DNA of 21,399 nt, from the NCBI GenBank assembly GCA_019649035.1, contig BMAT01013006.1, forward strand, positions 1 through 21,399, written 5' to 3'. The DNA comes from Elysia marginata. Lineage: Eukaryota; Mollusca; Gastropoda; Plakobranchidae. Each line of letters begins with the position of its first letter. Position 1 is the first letter of the stretch. Shown piece by piece: positions 9,565 to 19,060 of this stretch. The position numbers and the translations under genes were made by a program. The notes beneath the pieces are model-generated. The model was not told where the DNA came from and did no database searches. It saw only the letters and a program-made list of their open reading frames with translations.

Positions 9565-11714
9565 GTCAGTAATAGAGATGCCTAACCACTACTTTTTCAT
9601 TTATTGATTTTCCAGTTGTGTGGAATTACCATTTTTTATGTTTTGTTAAAACAAGATCTACTGTTGCACTGCTCTTCTTTAATACATCAGTTTTCTGCAG
9701 GATGCAATGCTAGGCTAATAGTTTAAAAAAATTATTTTGCGTCCTTGCAGTACACTTGCATCTTATTCTCAATTCTATTTTAAACTGTATACAAATGCAA
9801 AATCTTATAGTGTTGAAAGGACTAGCTCAGCTTTTATTATTGCAGCCTTGTATTACAAGTTACATGTTAAATATTGATCATTATTATAGGCTTTAAATAA
9901 CGTTGTTCAAACCAATGTCAGACTGAAGCAATGTTCACATTTTTGGTGTTTTTATTAGTGCTTTTTTTAAATATAGGAATATTTATATTCTTCCTGGTCA
10001 TGATCACTTTTAACAGTGTACAATGTCTTAAAGCAAATTGTGTTACATTTTCCACTTAGAGATTTTTGTTTCCCTCAATAGAAAATTTGTTACTTGTATT
10101 TAACTCACTGATTTGTAACTCAATCTCTTAGTGTATTGTTATCAACTGCTCTAGAGCATTGAATGAGATCTTCCAGTTTTACTCAAAGTCAAAGCTATCA
10201 GTCTTTAATAAGAAAGATCATGTAAACTTCTGATACATGTATCAAAATTTAGGTACATTGAATTATCTGTAAACTTAAGGAAGGAATTTTAATAATCTTG
10301 CCTTGGAATTGCAGCAATTGTGGGTCTTTATTGGTTTCTGAATTTTAATAAAGAATTTTTTAAGGCTTTTATTTTAAAAAATTTTTTCTTTGCCTCTATC
10401 AATGTTATTTTCATGAAAAAAGTTTATTTTTCCTTGTTTGAAGATGTGAAATGGTTGAGAGTGAAAATTTCTCAATGCATTTGTGTAACACTTGGACCAC
10501 AAAATGAGTCTATAGGACTGCCAGCCTATTGAAGTATTAAATCGACATTTTTGAATACTTGGTAAAATTTTTACTCAAAAATGTTTATTGCATGATTAGA
10601 AAGTTTATGACCTTTTTCATAAGAAATATTTTTGAGACCATAAAAAAATGTTCAAAACATGTTCTGACGGTTATTAGAACATAAAAATGAGGCTGTGGCA
10701 AAACATTGTAAGTCTGTCATTCGTGGTGAGGGACAAAGTATTATCAGAAATACAGTGGAATCCGGCTAAAGTCAACATCTCGGGGCCGAAAAAAAGTGTT
10801 GACTTTATGCGAGGTTGACTTTATCCATTTTCATTGGGGTGGGGGGTGTAACTTATTACAATGTGTAAGAAGTAGATAAATTCAACGAGCACTGCTTAGC
10901 CATTAGGAAGGTACTCAGAGAAATGATGAAGGTTAGCTTAGCCTAGATGTACATGCAGGGATGGAACGTGTAGGTGTGTGCACATGAACACTGTGTTCGC
11001 ACAGGTTTGGCGAGGCGGGAAGGAGTGGGGGAATCATCAGTGAATTGCGCCAATCAGCACCTGTCAGTGTCACTGTCTTTGTCCAGCTGCACTAGAGCCC
11101 CCTCTCCCCAACTAGCCCTCGCTAGGCCTGTGGGCCCAGGCAGGCGAGCAAGCGCTGCACGCTGTGCCTTGAATCATGATTGGAAACAAAGAGCTCCCAC
11201 CCACCCACCTTCGCTATTTCTCTTTGTCTCTCCCAAGACCCATCTGGGGTCTTGACCACGAGATGTTGACTTTTAAGTGAAAATTGGTCCGAAGCTGTTG
11301 ACTTAATGCGAAACAAAGTTACTTAAATAAAGAAGGAATAAAACGGGACCGCTGCGAAGTGTTGACTTTAACCGAGAGTTGACTTCAAGCGAGTTGACTT
11401 CTGGCGGATTCCACTGTACATAAAAAGGAAGAGCATTGTCATAATGATGTGATTTTATAACTGTCTAAAATTTTAATACTACTTTTGTCATAAATTTTAA
11501 AGATTTGACGAAGAAACATAGAACTAGGAACGGTCACACCCAAAACCTGTCGGCTGTGATACAGGACAAATTTTTGTCCACCCTCACAACAAATTTTAGC
11601 ACTTTGTAACTCAAGGAAAATTTTTATTGCTCTTTTGTCAGTGGTGGTAAAAAAGTTATGACCTCGGAGGTGTAGTGCAAATTTGGTTAACAGTCATTTT
11701 AATTATATTTTCAG
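9565..11714. other. Intron carrying a MITE; otherwise no gene seen
   Basis: AT-rich, bounded by ACAG|GTCAGT and TATATTTTCAG (AG at 11713-11714). Outside the MITE at 10753-11416 it holds only short hairpins, for example TGTTCT...AGAACA near 10660-10681 and GGACAAA...TTTGTCC near 11564-11580. Confidence 0.8.
10753..11416. mobile_element. 664-bp pogo/Tigger-like MITE with TA target duplication
   Basis: The left end CAGTGGAATCCG-GCTAAAGTCAAC and the reverse complement of the right end CAGTGGAATCCG-CCAGAAGTCAAC match over about 25 bp, and TA flanks both sides (10751-10752 and 11417-11418). GTTGACTT recurs several times near both ends, twice at 10799-10830 and five times between about 11260 and 11402, in phrases such as GTTGACTTTATGCGAG. 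Such subterminal repeats are often transposase sites. The core, about 10970-11255, is clearly more GC-rich than the surroundings. Its longest open frame (93 codons) has no recognisable domain. TIR sequence and TA fit the pogo/Tigger branch of Tc1/mariner. No transposase is present. Confidence 0.85.
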
Positions 11715-11860
11715 CGTTGCTTCAGCATCAAAAGAGCAGATGGCAAAAGATGAATGAAGAAAATGTGAAATTCAGTGACATCCTAAGTGGCTTGAGAAAA
11801 GAGGTCTCTGACATGGAAAAGAGCAAAACAGGAAGCTCTCGAATCAACAGCTTCCCATCG
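11715..11860 (+). CDS. TAB2: TAB2/3 coding exon 3: coiled coil, TAK1-binding region
   Basis: The 146-bp exon is entered at phase 1. The split codon G|CG gives Ala586, then LLQHQKSRWQKMNEENVKFS and LRKEVSDMEKSK, matching ALLVHQKARMERL and LKSEVNEMEN of human TAB2 at the same place. Heptad-like spacing of Leu/Met/Val supports a coiled coil. It ends RINSFPS, which has the R-x-x-S-x-P pattern of basophilic-kinase or 14-3-3 sites and aligns with the human RSNSISQIPS segment. The donor CATCG|GTACAG at 11860/11861 is phase 0. Read-through reaches TAG at once (VQ-stop), confirming the boundary. Confidence 0.92.
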
Positions 11861-13131
11861 GTACAGTAGTTTGTTGCGTTTTAAAAGCTAATTTTGTTTT
11901 ACAAAAGAGGCTGGACAATATTGACCATTCAGTAAAATTGTGTCAAAATGCCTACTAAAACAAAGAGAATAGTGTCCTTTTTGTCCTTATATACTTAAAA
12001 CAGTGCATTTTCGGAGCTTTCAAAACTTGAGTTTACCACAATTAAAAAAAAAAAACCAAAAGAATATTTGTTGATTCAAAGTAAGAAGAAAGAGAGCAAA
12101 AGGACCTTTCAAAAATATGTTTATATTTATTTCAATCTCAAATTTAAGCACATAATAGTACATTAATTAGGGATAGGAATGGTTTTGAGACATTTCTCCT
12201 CCATTCTCAGTGGTTACTTTTTTTAGGAGTTATTTGTTATAAAATAGTAAAATATATTAGTTGGACAACTTTTTAGCTTTGGTTTATATGACAGAAACCT
12301 CTTAAAATGATGTGGAATCAAATTTAAAAATCAAATCTAAAGTCTAATTATATGGCATTGAAGTTAAGCAGCAAAACTTTTGAGTTTCAAATTGCCATAT
12401 ATATCTTTGTCAGTTTCGTATCGCTGGAGCTTCTTTGCCTCTGCTGTACGATCTATCAGTCCATTTTCTTAACCAATTGTGACCCAACATGGGAAAACCC
12501 AGCTAAAGACGGAAATTTTAGTATCTGCAAATTTAACACCACCAGAAAGTGCAGAATTTAAGGAACAGTAAGAAAAAAACAGAATGCATGTACCTCTAGT
12601 AGTTTTTGTTTTACAAAGTTCTAAAGAAGATTAAATTATTGATGTTAAGAGTCGCCTTGACACACATTATTGCCTCTAGCTTCAAATGGGAGCCAGCGTC
12701 TTTAGCTGGGTTTTCCCGTGTTGAGTCACAATTAATGGTTAGATTGGGCCGGACCAAGGAAAGGAAAGCAACGATATTTGATAAAATCTAAATCAAAGTT
12801 CTCTCGCTCATCAGCAGCCCTTTTCTAGTGGATTTTAATCTTTGAAACTTATCCGTGAAACTATGTTTAGGCTGTTGCTGTTAGTATACATTATTATGAT
12901 ATTCATCATAGGGCACTTTTTACTTGTGAAGATTCTAATGTATTATATGAAAAGATGCAATTTGACTCGTAACATATCTCAATGTATTTGTTGTTGATTT
13001 GAAGACAGAGGCGTCAGATCAGTTTCTATAAAACTAAATGTCATAATTATAAAATTGTATATAGATACATTTTTTTATTATGAGATATTTCAGTTGTGGT
13101 TAGAACTAAAATTGAAGTTTTTCTCTACCAG
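11861..13131. other. Intron with a fold-back repeat; no gene seen
   Basis: AT-rich, ending at TTTTCTCTACCAG (AG 13130-13131). The only notable structure is the inverted repeat at 12470-12741. Open frames at 12352 and 12606 overlap this repeat and show no conserved features. Confidence 0.75.
12470..12741. repeat. Fold-back inverted repeat, arms about 42-45 bp, loop about 185 bp
   Basis: The left arm 12470-12511 (TAACCAATTGTGACCCAACA continuing with GGGAAAACCCAGCTAAAGACG) pairs with the right arm 12697-12741. The right arm's reverse complement reads CTAACCATTAATTGTGACTC followed by AACACGGGAAAACCCAGCT and AAAGACG. Differences are a 3-base insertion and two substitutions; weaker similarity may extend outward. 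This is probably a fold-back MITE or a pair of inverted repeat copies. No target duplication was identified. Confidence 0.75.
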
Positions 13132-13228
13132 GCTGCAGACATTGCCAGATTGTGTGAGAATAACAGGTCTCTCCAGACAGACATACAGATGTACATGAAT
13201 GAGCTAGAAATGTACAAGCAAGGCCAAG
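13132..13228 (+). CDS. TAB2: TAB2/3 coding exon 4: second coiled-coil segment
   Basis: The 97-bp exon starts at phase 0 and encodes AADIARLCENNRSLQTDIQM then YMNELEMYKQGQ (residues 635-666). It aligns with human TAB2 [20 protein letters not shown] plus LFQARG, so it continues the TAK1-binding helical region. The acceptor is CTCTACCAG|G and the donor is CCAAG|GTATCC at 13228/13229, phase 1. It is too short to appear as an ordinary ORF, so the call rests on frame continuity with both neighbours and on family similarity. Confidence 0.92.
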
Positions 13229-14298
13229 GTATCCCTACCTAGATGAAATTTTCATTTAGTCCTTGTTAAATTACATGTCTCAATGCTATTAACTCTTCCT
13301 GTCCATTCAGTCTCTCACCAGCAGCTCTTGTTCTGTAGATCTAAGCCATACACAGCCACTGTCAGCTGCTCTTTGAAACTGATAAAAATAAAAACTGGCG
13401 AAACCAAAGACAAAAAATCATGGGTGCAATTATTTAAATATTAATAGAATTATACAAATAGCAGATGTAAACACAGTAAGAAAAATAGAACGGCGTGCTG
13501 TTTTTGCCAACTTAAAAATTGCACCACTACTAAATCCTATTGCTGTCGTAAATAAGTGAAATGGGTATTAAAAAACATGAAAGGAAGGATGAAAGTCTTG
13601 TTTCTTTCTTCCGTTTTTTTTTTCTTTTTAATTCCTAGAAGTAATTCAGTGCCTTTGCCCTTCTATTTTAATAGCTTGAAATTTATGACTGAGCTGTTCC
13701 GCTCAGAGCGATGTTAAGTGTGAGCTGCATAAAGTTTATAGAGGTACTCTGTGTCAAATTTTAGATTTCATATCATTAGTTTTCCTGTATATTTAACACG
13801 GATCCCTATTTTTAAAGTGTGGATCTGCTTTCTTTTTTTAATTCCTAAAAAGCAAGCTTTTGTAACTGTGAATTGTTTCCCTTGCTAAAAGAAAGAAGTA
13901 GCACAACTCTAAAAGTGTTTTTATAGATATCCATTGATGATAATTGAGCAGTGTTTTTTTTTTTTCCATTTTGAGAGCTAGTTTTCTGCCTAATAAAGTA
14001 AAGATTGTAATTAACATGGGAGAATCAATGTTCTTTTGTGAATTATTTTATCCTCATGTTGGAAATAATAGAGTAGTTTTACAGATATGCTTTTTTCAGT
14101 TATTTTCCTTTTTTTTTCTTATGCCTGAGAATCAAATGGAACAGACAAATGTGAACAAAACTGATACCAATATCAATGGCAATTCAGTGCCCATAAAGGG
14201 CATTTTATATGGTTTTTTTTAACATATCACCAGGATTTTTTCCTCCAGAAAATTTGAATAACATCCATGTTTTTAATTCCATGTTTCCTCCTCCTCAG
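13229..14298. other. Intron; no gene seen, small hairpins only
   Basis: Contains CTGAGC-TGTTCC-GCTCAG at 13689-13706 and TGCCC-ATAAA-GGGCA at 14188-14202. The latter starts just after an AG (14186-14187) and mimics the beginning of the next exon, but lacks a polypyrimidine tract. The intron ends at the pyrimidine-rich TTTCCTCCTCCTCAG. Confidence 0.75.
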
Positions 14299-14406
14299 TG
14301 CCTATAAATGAGATGAACCCGCTTGCTCAACAAAACTTCTTTGAGAACATGCCAACAGGGCAGCAAGATCCGATTTACTCACGGACACCGGGAAATCAGA
14401 GAGCGG
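14299..14406 (+). CDS. TAB2: TAB2/3 coding exon 5: linker after coiled coil
   Basis: The 108-bp exon is symmetric, phase 1 to phase 1. The split codon G|TG gives Val667, then PINEMNPLAQQNFFENMPTG and QQDPIYSRTPGNQRA. It resembles the human TAB2 segment HFNPSAIHNFYDNIG, which follows the coiled coil. The acceptor CCTCCTCAG|T is strong. The donor GCGG|GTTTGT at 14406/14407 is weaker than the others; a later GT near 14443 would also keep phase but would add a hydrophobic stretch unlike the family, so the earlier donor is preferred. Skipping this exon would not shift the frame. Confidence 0.85.
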
Positions 14407-15167
14407 GTTTGTTTTTCTTTGAATTGTTGCATTCCTTGGGCTACTGTATTAACATTAATTGTTTTTTTTTCATATATTTACATCTCAATTATGCTTTTGC
14501 TATCCAATTCATATGAAATGCAAATTTTTTTTAGAAATGGGTACAAATTTTGTCTTAATGAGTCTTAGAATACATACATCACAAAATTATTTTGTAAGGA
14601 GGCCAAAATTGCCCCATGAAATGAGTACACTATTGCCACTTTTTTAGTTTTTTTTTTATAATATGCTCTTTACTCTACCTTGTGAATTGTGCATTGTTAT
14701 TCTCTAGCTTTGATGTTGTCAAAGTATATTTATGCTCATCTCATCAATATTTGTAATGTATTTTATGGTGCTGCCTCTCATCTTAATTTAAAACATGCCT
14801 CTGTCCATATTGGTCAGCCAAGTGTACAAATATTTGGGTGTAGAAAACAGATTTTTAAGCAGCAGTATTTACCCTTTGCTCCTGCCAGTGAGAGCATAGG
14901 GTTAGAAGAACATCTGTACTGTTTAAAACTGATGACACTGCATTTCAAAAATAAATTTCTCAAATGGGGGCATCAAAATAAAGTTAACAAGATTTTTAAT
15001 GCCTGAAAAGTCAATGTGAGGGAGCACAATTTTTTCGTCTTTTCAGCTTTATGGTTGATTTATAGAGATAAAAAAAAATTTTTTTCCAAGTCTGATTATT
15101 CGTTCATAGAGATGATTGATTGAATTTTGAAGATTTTTTTTTTTTGCTCTTTACATTGCTGGTTTAG
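14407..15167. other. Intron; no gene seen
   Basis: AT-rich, with a 105-codon open frame at 14689-15006 that has no recognisable features. Ends with a long T tract and GCTGGTTTAG (AG 15166-15167). Confidence 0.75.
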
Positions 15168-15635
15168 TGCCTCCTCCTAGACCTCCACCCCCAATTCCGG
15201 TGAGGCAACCCTCCGTTGAGCCTCCAACAACACGACCCTCCAGCGGTGGGCGACACTTTAGCAGCAGCAGCAACAACAGTGACATCTACCGTGTTCCCCC
15301 TGTGCCACCACCGCAGCCAACTGTCAACTCAGGAGAGTCAGAAGAGGGCGAGCGCTGGAACTGCAAAGCGTGCACATTCTCAAACTTTCCTGCCTTAAAA
15401 GAGTGTGAAATGTGTGGCTTGTTAAGGGACCCGCCCCTGTCTGTATCCTCTCCGTCTGCGTTTTCATCGTCAGCCTCGGGTCTGTCACAGTGCCCTCCTG
15501 CACTGCCCCCTCACCATCCCCTAACAACACTGCCACCACGGCTTGCGCAGAGTTTGGTGGGTGGTGGGCGTAATAGGTCACATTCTCCGTCACCAGCTGA
15601 TATGTTTGGCAGGCAGCATCACCACGACCATACCG
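15168..15635 (+). CDS. TAB2: TAB2/3 coding exon 6: poly-proline, NZF zinc finger, C-terminal extension
   Basis: The 468-bp exon is entered at phase 1 (Val703) and begins PPPRPPPPIPVRQP, a likely SH3/EVH1-type ligand, where human TAB2 has PVPPKPKDQ. Residues about 765-788 form an NZF (RanBP2-type) finger, WNCKACTFSNFPALKECEMC, with ligands Cys768, Cys771, Cys782 and Cys785 in C-x2-C-x10-C-x2-C spacing. The TF pair needed for ubiquitin binding is present (Thr772-Phe773). Vertebrate TAB2/3 stop a few residues after the finger. Here about 70 residues of Ser/Pro-rich and then His-rich sequence follow (GRQHHHDHTG). The donor CCG|GTGAGC at 15635/15636 is phase 1. Without splicing the frame ends at TGA 15674, as TGEPCYCHSKLYP. 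Confidence 0.93.
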
Positions 15636-18347
15636 GTGAGCCTTGTTATTGCCACTCTAAACTTTATCCCTGACAGTAATCCTAATAGCTTTCTTTTTTT
15701 GTTTGGTGATGTATTGTTTTTTTTTCTTATTTAGTTTTGTGTGGACTATGAAATTATGAACCTAAAAAAAAAACAAAAAAAAAAACAAAACATAGCTTTC
15801 CAAGTTTCAATCACAGGTAAAGGGGTTATAAAATACAAGTATGATTAAAAGATGTTAGATGCGGTAAGAAACAATCTTCTTAGAGTATTCAATGCCAGGT
15901 TAGGTTGTGTCTTGAAAGTTTTTTTTTTTTTATCATAATGATCTCTTTGAAATAATTACTCAAATTACTAATGTGTCAGTCTATCTAAAGAAGAATGTTT
16001 TAGTTTATTGATTAACTTAAGCTACTGCATGGTTTTTGTCAAAGAAGTCACTAGGGCTTGTTTTAACCGACCAAGGAGTGCAGGTGATTATTGTGAAGGC
16101 ATGGTGTGTACTGTAATATGTCTTGCAACCAGTCCATACAAGTCTTAAGTCAAAATTGGAAGGTAGCCAGATATTGGTATCACAGAAAAGCTTATTTTTT
16201 TCTACTTTCAAATACAACAAAGAGAAAAGCTATATCTTCGGTATGAAGTTGTAGCCGTTTGAAGTTAGCAGCGTTAGGTATTGTGAAATTGCATAAATGG
16301 GAGAAAACAGCATTTAAAGTGAAGACAGTTGTAAAGGTATTGAGGCCTTAACCATACCAATTAAAGTTAAAAACCTAAAAATGAAATTTGAACATCTATA
16401 GAAGGGAAAACTGTTTAGAAATGGTTTCAGCATCAATATGTGAAATTAAGAAATTTTTACTTCTGAACACAGCTTTAAAAGTCTATATCTTCAAACTAAG
16501 CCTTTCAACTTTGGACTCATTTGGATAGAATGCAAGACATATCAACTTTGTCTTGGCTACTTTCTTTGATCTCTGTTCAATTCAAACAACTGTTGTTTTT
16601 TTTAATGCTAGACCCATGTTTAAGTTTGGAATATATAGATAAATTATGTAAAATAAAGCAAACACTTCAGGTATGTTTTATTGTAGAGTTCTTTGAACAT
16701 CATATACCTGTGTCTGATCCAGTTGTGTAGCGTACTGTAAAAGTTTCTTACATGATTAGAAATTACGTCAGTTCCTTCAAAGCAAATAATGTGGCAATTC
16801 TTATGTTTTTTTCATGGCTTGGGCATTTTTTCTTTAGTTTTTCTTCCTTTTATGTTATTCACAAACATTTTCAAAGTAGGTGCAATTACTTTCTTTTTTT
16901 TCTAGCGCAAACAATGAAGTCCTTTTTTTTTTAATGCAGACAAATTAGATATCCATTGTAAGATTTCAAAGTTATGAATCCTAAGTTTCTTTTTTTTTTG
17001 TATAAGCCTCACATTTAGGCCCAGGTCATTGAAAAGGGGATATAATATAGTGAATTTCATTCAATCAGTCTTGACTTGATTATTTGGATTTATTTTTATA
17101 AAAGTTTATACTTATTCAATTAAGTCTTAATAGCTGACAAGTTTTAACTCCTATATTCGTTCTGCGCTCTAAGATGGCATGGTTTGAAAAAATAGCTTTT
17201 TTCCTTTCTGTACCGTAATGCATAGTTGTATTTTTTTTAACCAGGAAAAATTGTTCTTTCAAACAAACATGGACAGTATGATCAACTCTGCTTTGCTTGA
17301 TCTCCAGAATATACATAATAAATAACATCAACAACTTAACAGTAAATTGATTAAGCAGCTTCGACTTAAGTAAAGTTAACTGTTGTTCATCAATCTTCAG
17401 TTTGAGGTTTATTCTTTACAAGCAAAGTTAATGTTTATTTTGATGGTCTCAATGGTTTTAGCCTATCTTTTACATAACTAGCGACTTGAAGTATGGACAT
17501 AAACTTATACTGAGCATAAAGAAATCGGGTTCATTTATTGGAACAGATGAATCCATAGACATATAAGTTGAGCTTTGACACAAATGTTCTACTATACCTT
17601 TCTCACGGGGGACGTGAATGAATCAGAAGTCAGAAATTCTAATTTTGGGAAACGCTCTGTAAAAGTTTTTTTTTCTCTTCTCACCTTATTTTAGATGAAC
17701 TAAAATGGGAAAACTGCTATGTTCAACTCATATACACTGGTTGCTAGGTGTTCTTAACAAAAGCTTCCACAAATCTTGTTATTAACAGCAGGTTTACAAA
17801 AGATTTTGTGTCCGGTCATAGATACAGGGCATTGTAGGTCATACGTTTTAAAAGTATTTCAAAAAGGGCCATTAAATATTTTTTTAAAAGCTTTAAAAGT
17901 TTTGTCTTGCACATTTGACATATTCATATGTTAAATCACTGATTCAGGGTGATTGAAGATAAAACCAGAAAGCAAACTTCTTAGGTTAACTTGGCTCTAA
18001 GGAAAGTGTGCAAAGTTGTTAATGTCAGCTGTAGCCGTGTTTTATTTGGATTGCAACAAACTTTTGTCATAATACAGATTTTGTAATGGTATGGACACTC
18101 AAAACAGGCCATGGAAACTGGTGTCTAAATACTCTTATCGTCTTCTTTTGTTTGTCATACCTCAAATTCGTAATAGTACACCCAATGACACCCAAATGAA
18201 AAAAGGTCATTGTTACTGGCTCTTGAATCACCCATATTGCCTTGGATAATAATTCTATTTTTTATGCGATTCATATTTGGACCACATTACACAATCCTTC
18301 ACATCCTTTTTATTCTTCCCCTTTTGTTTTGCTTTTTTTACACTCAG
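15636..18347. other. Probable last intron; no gene seen
   Basis: 2.7 kb of AT-rich sequence with A-rich (15762-15790) and T-rich runs. Open frames here are short and unconserved. The acceptor-like TTTTTTTTCTAG at about 16905 would give, in phase 1, AQTMKSFFF-stop, an alternative C terminus that I consider less likely than 18348. If the gene instead ends at 15674, this stretch is 3'UTR and flank. Confidence 0.5.
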
Positions 18348-18355
18348 GTTCTTAA
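18348..18355 (+). CDS. TAB2: Probable terminal coding exon: Gly-Ser-stop
   Basis: A strong acceptor (TTTGCTTTTTTTACACTCAG, AG 18346-18347) enters the phase left by 15635: G|GT TCT TAA, giving Gly859-Ser860-stop with TAA at 18353-18355. The sequence just downstream is clearly more GC-rich than the intron before it, as expected of transcribed UTR. The alternative is intron retention at 15636, which ends the protein 13 residues further at 15674. The choice is inferred from splice signals and phase only. Confidence 0.45.
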
Positions 18356-18380
18356 AGCAGCTTATTGGATTGGCCTTGTT

Positions 18381-18422
18381 TGAGCAGCTTTCCCGCTTGG
18401 GGGTTTCCATGCCAGCTGCTCA
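18381..18422 (+). repeat. Perfect 9-bp inverted repeat in the probable 3'UTR
   Basis: TGAGCAGCT at 18381-18389 pairs perfectly with AGCTGCTCA at 18414-18422 around a 24-nt loop, so the transcript could form a GC-rich stem-loop just after the stop codon. Confidence 0.7.
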
Positions 18423-19039
18423 TCAAGTTTGTTAAGGTGTGGCGGGCGGTTGGGCGGGCAGCACCGGGAGCAATCCAACTCTCTATCTGCATGTGACCCT
18501 CGTGTTGTAGTGTGTGCACATCACCCTTCACTGTCTTTCAACGCATTTTTGTTCCTGGGCTCAGCTAGCCAGGAAAAATGCACCCAGAATGGCGCAGTCT
18601 TGCAAACTACTTCACTTTGTTGATGATTGTGCTCAACCAGTTTTAACTTTTATTGTACAATTTACATTCGTGAGCTATGTTAAGCCTGTTCTGTGAGGGT
18701 TCTTTTCATTGTCAAAGCAATTGTTTTGATCTTGGGTTTTTATGTTTATTTATACAGCTGCTAGATTTTAATGAATTTAGTATCATGTGTGTTTGGCATT
18801 CATGTAACTAAGATTTAAAGGCACAGGGTTGAATTTGTTTATGGATGAGAAATTTATTGTGTAAGATTAATATTTTAGCTTATTCCATCATTCAAATGGC
18901 ATATGTTATGGAGAGATGACTTTTTGCCTAAAATTGAACTCACCATGGTATTAAAATACATGTATGCACACTAAGATTAATTCTAAATGAAGACTCGAGG
19001 GGTAAAAACGACAGTAGTCACATTTCTCATTTAAAGGTT

Positions 19040-19045
19040 AATAAA
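19040..19045 (+). terminator. Candidate polyadenylation signal AATAAA
   Basis: First canonical AATAAA after the probable stop codon at 18353. A GT/T-rich stretch follows within about 100 bp. Function is inferred. Confidence 0.25.
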
Positions 19046-19060
19046 TCACCCAATACATCT

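Larger units (their letters stand above)
6922..18355 (+). other. TAB2: TAB2/TAB3 homologue, spliced coding gene model
   Basis: Joining 6922-7011, 7899-9564, 11715-11860, 13132-13228, 14299-14406, 15168-15635 and 18348-18355 gives one open frame of about 860 codons. Every junction keeps frame and uses GT-AG. Domain order matches vertebrate TAB2/TAB3: N-terminal CUE, long disordered Ser/Pro/Gln-rich middle, coiled coil, and NZF zinc finger near the C terminus. In the family the CUE and NZF bind ubiquitin, the NZF preferring K63-linked chains, and the C-terminal coiled-coil region binds TAK1, so the protein is a cytosolic adaptor in NF-kB and JNK/p38 activation. Invertebrates commonly have one gene ancestral to TAB2 and TAB3, so the symbol is a family label. 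The last exon is the least certain part. Confidence 0.88.
18356..19060 (+). other. TAB2: Probable 3'UTR
   Basis: The first ~300 bp are markedly less AT-rich than the surroundings and include the hairpin at 18381-18422. An AATAAA at 19040-19045 could end the transcript. Later AATAAA copies at 20590 and 21380 allow a longer UTR. The end point is not determined by the sequence. Confidence 0.35.

Noticed and set aside
8140-9585. Short frames in other phases of the large exon, on both strands
   Set aside because: Shadows of the main coding exon, with no family resemblance.
10974-11255. 93-codon open frame in the MITE core
   Set aside because: GC-rich composition favours open frames; no domain, and it lies wholly inside a non-autonomous transposon.
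12352-12561. 69-codon hydrophobic frame
   Set aside because: Lies in the intron over the left fold-back arm; no sign of coding constraint.
14689-15006. 105-codon open frame in the intron before the NZF exon
   Set aside because: No recognisable motif, AT-driven composition and no link by splice phase to its neighbours.
15324-15593. 89-codon minus-strand frame opposite the NZF exon
   Set aside because: Antisense shadow of a clearly coding plus-strand exon.
16000-16600. Possible old repeat in the last intron
   Set aside because: I saw no inverted ends, tandem structure or coding remnant to support it.
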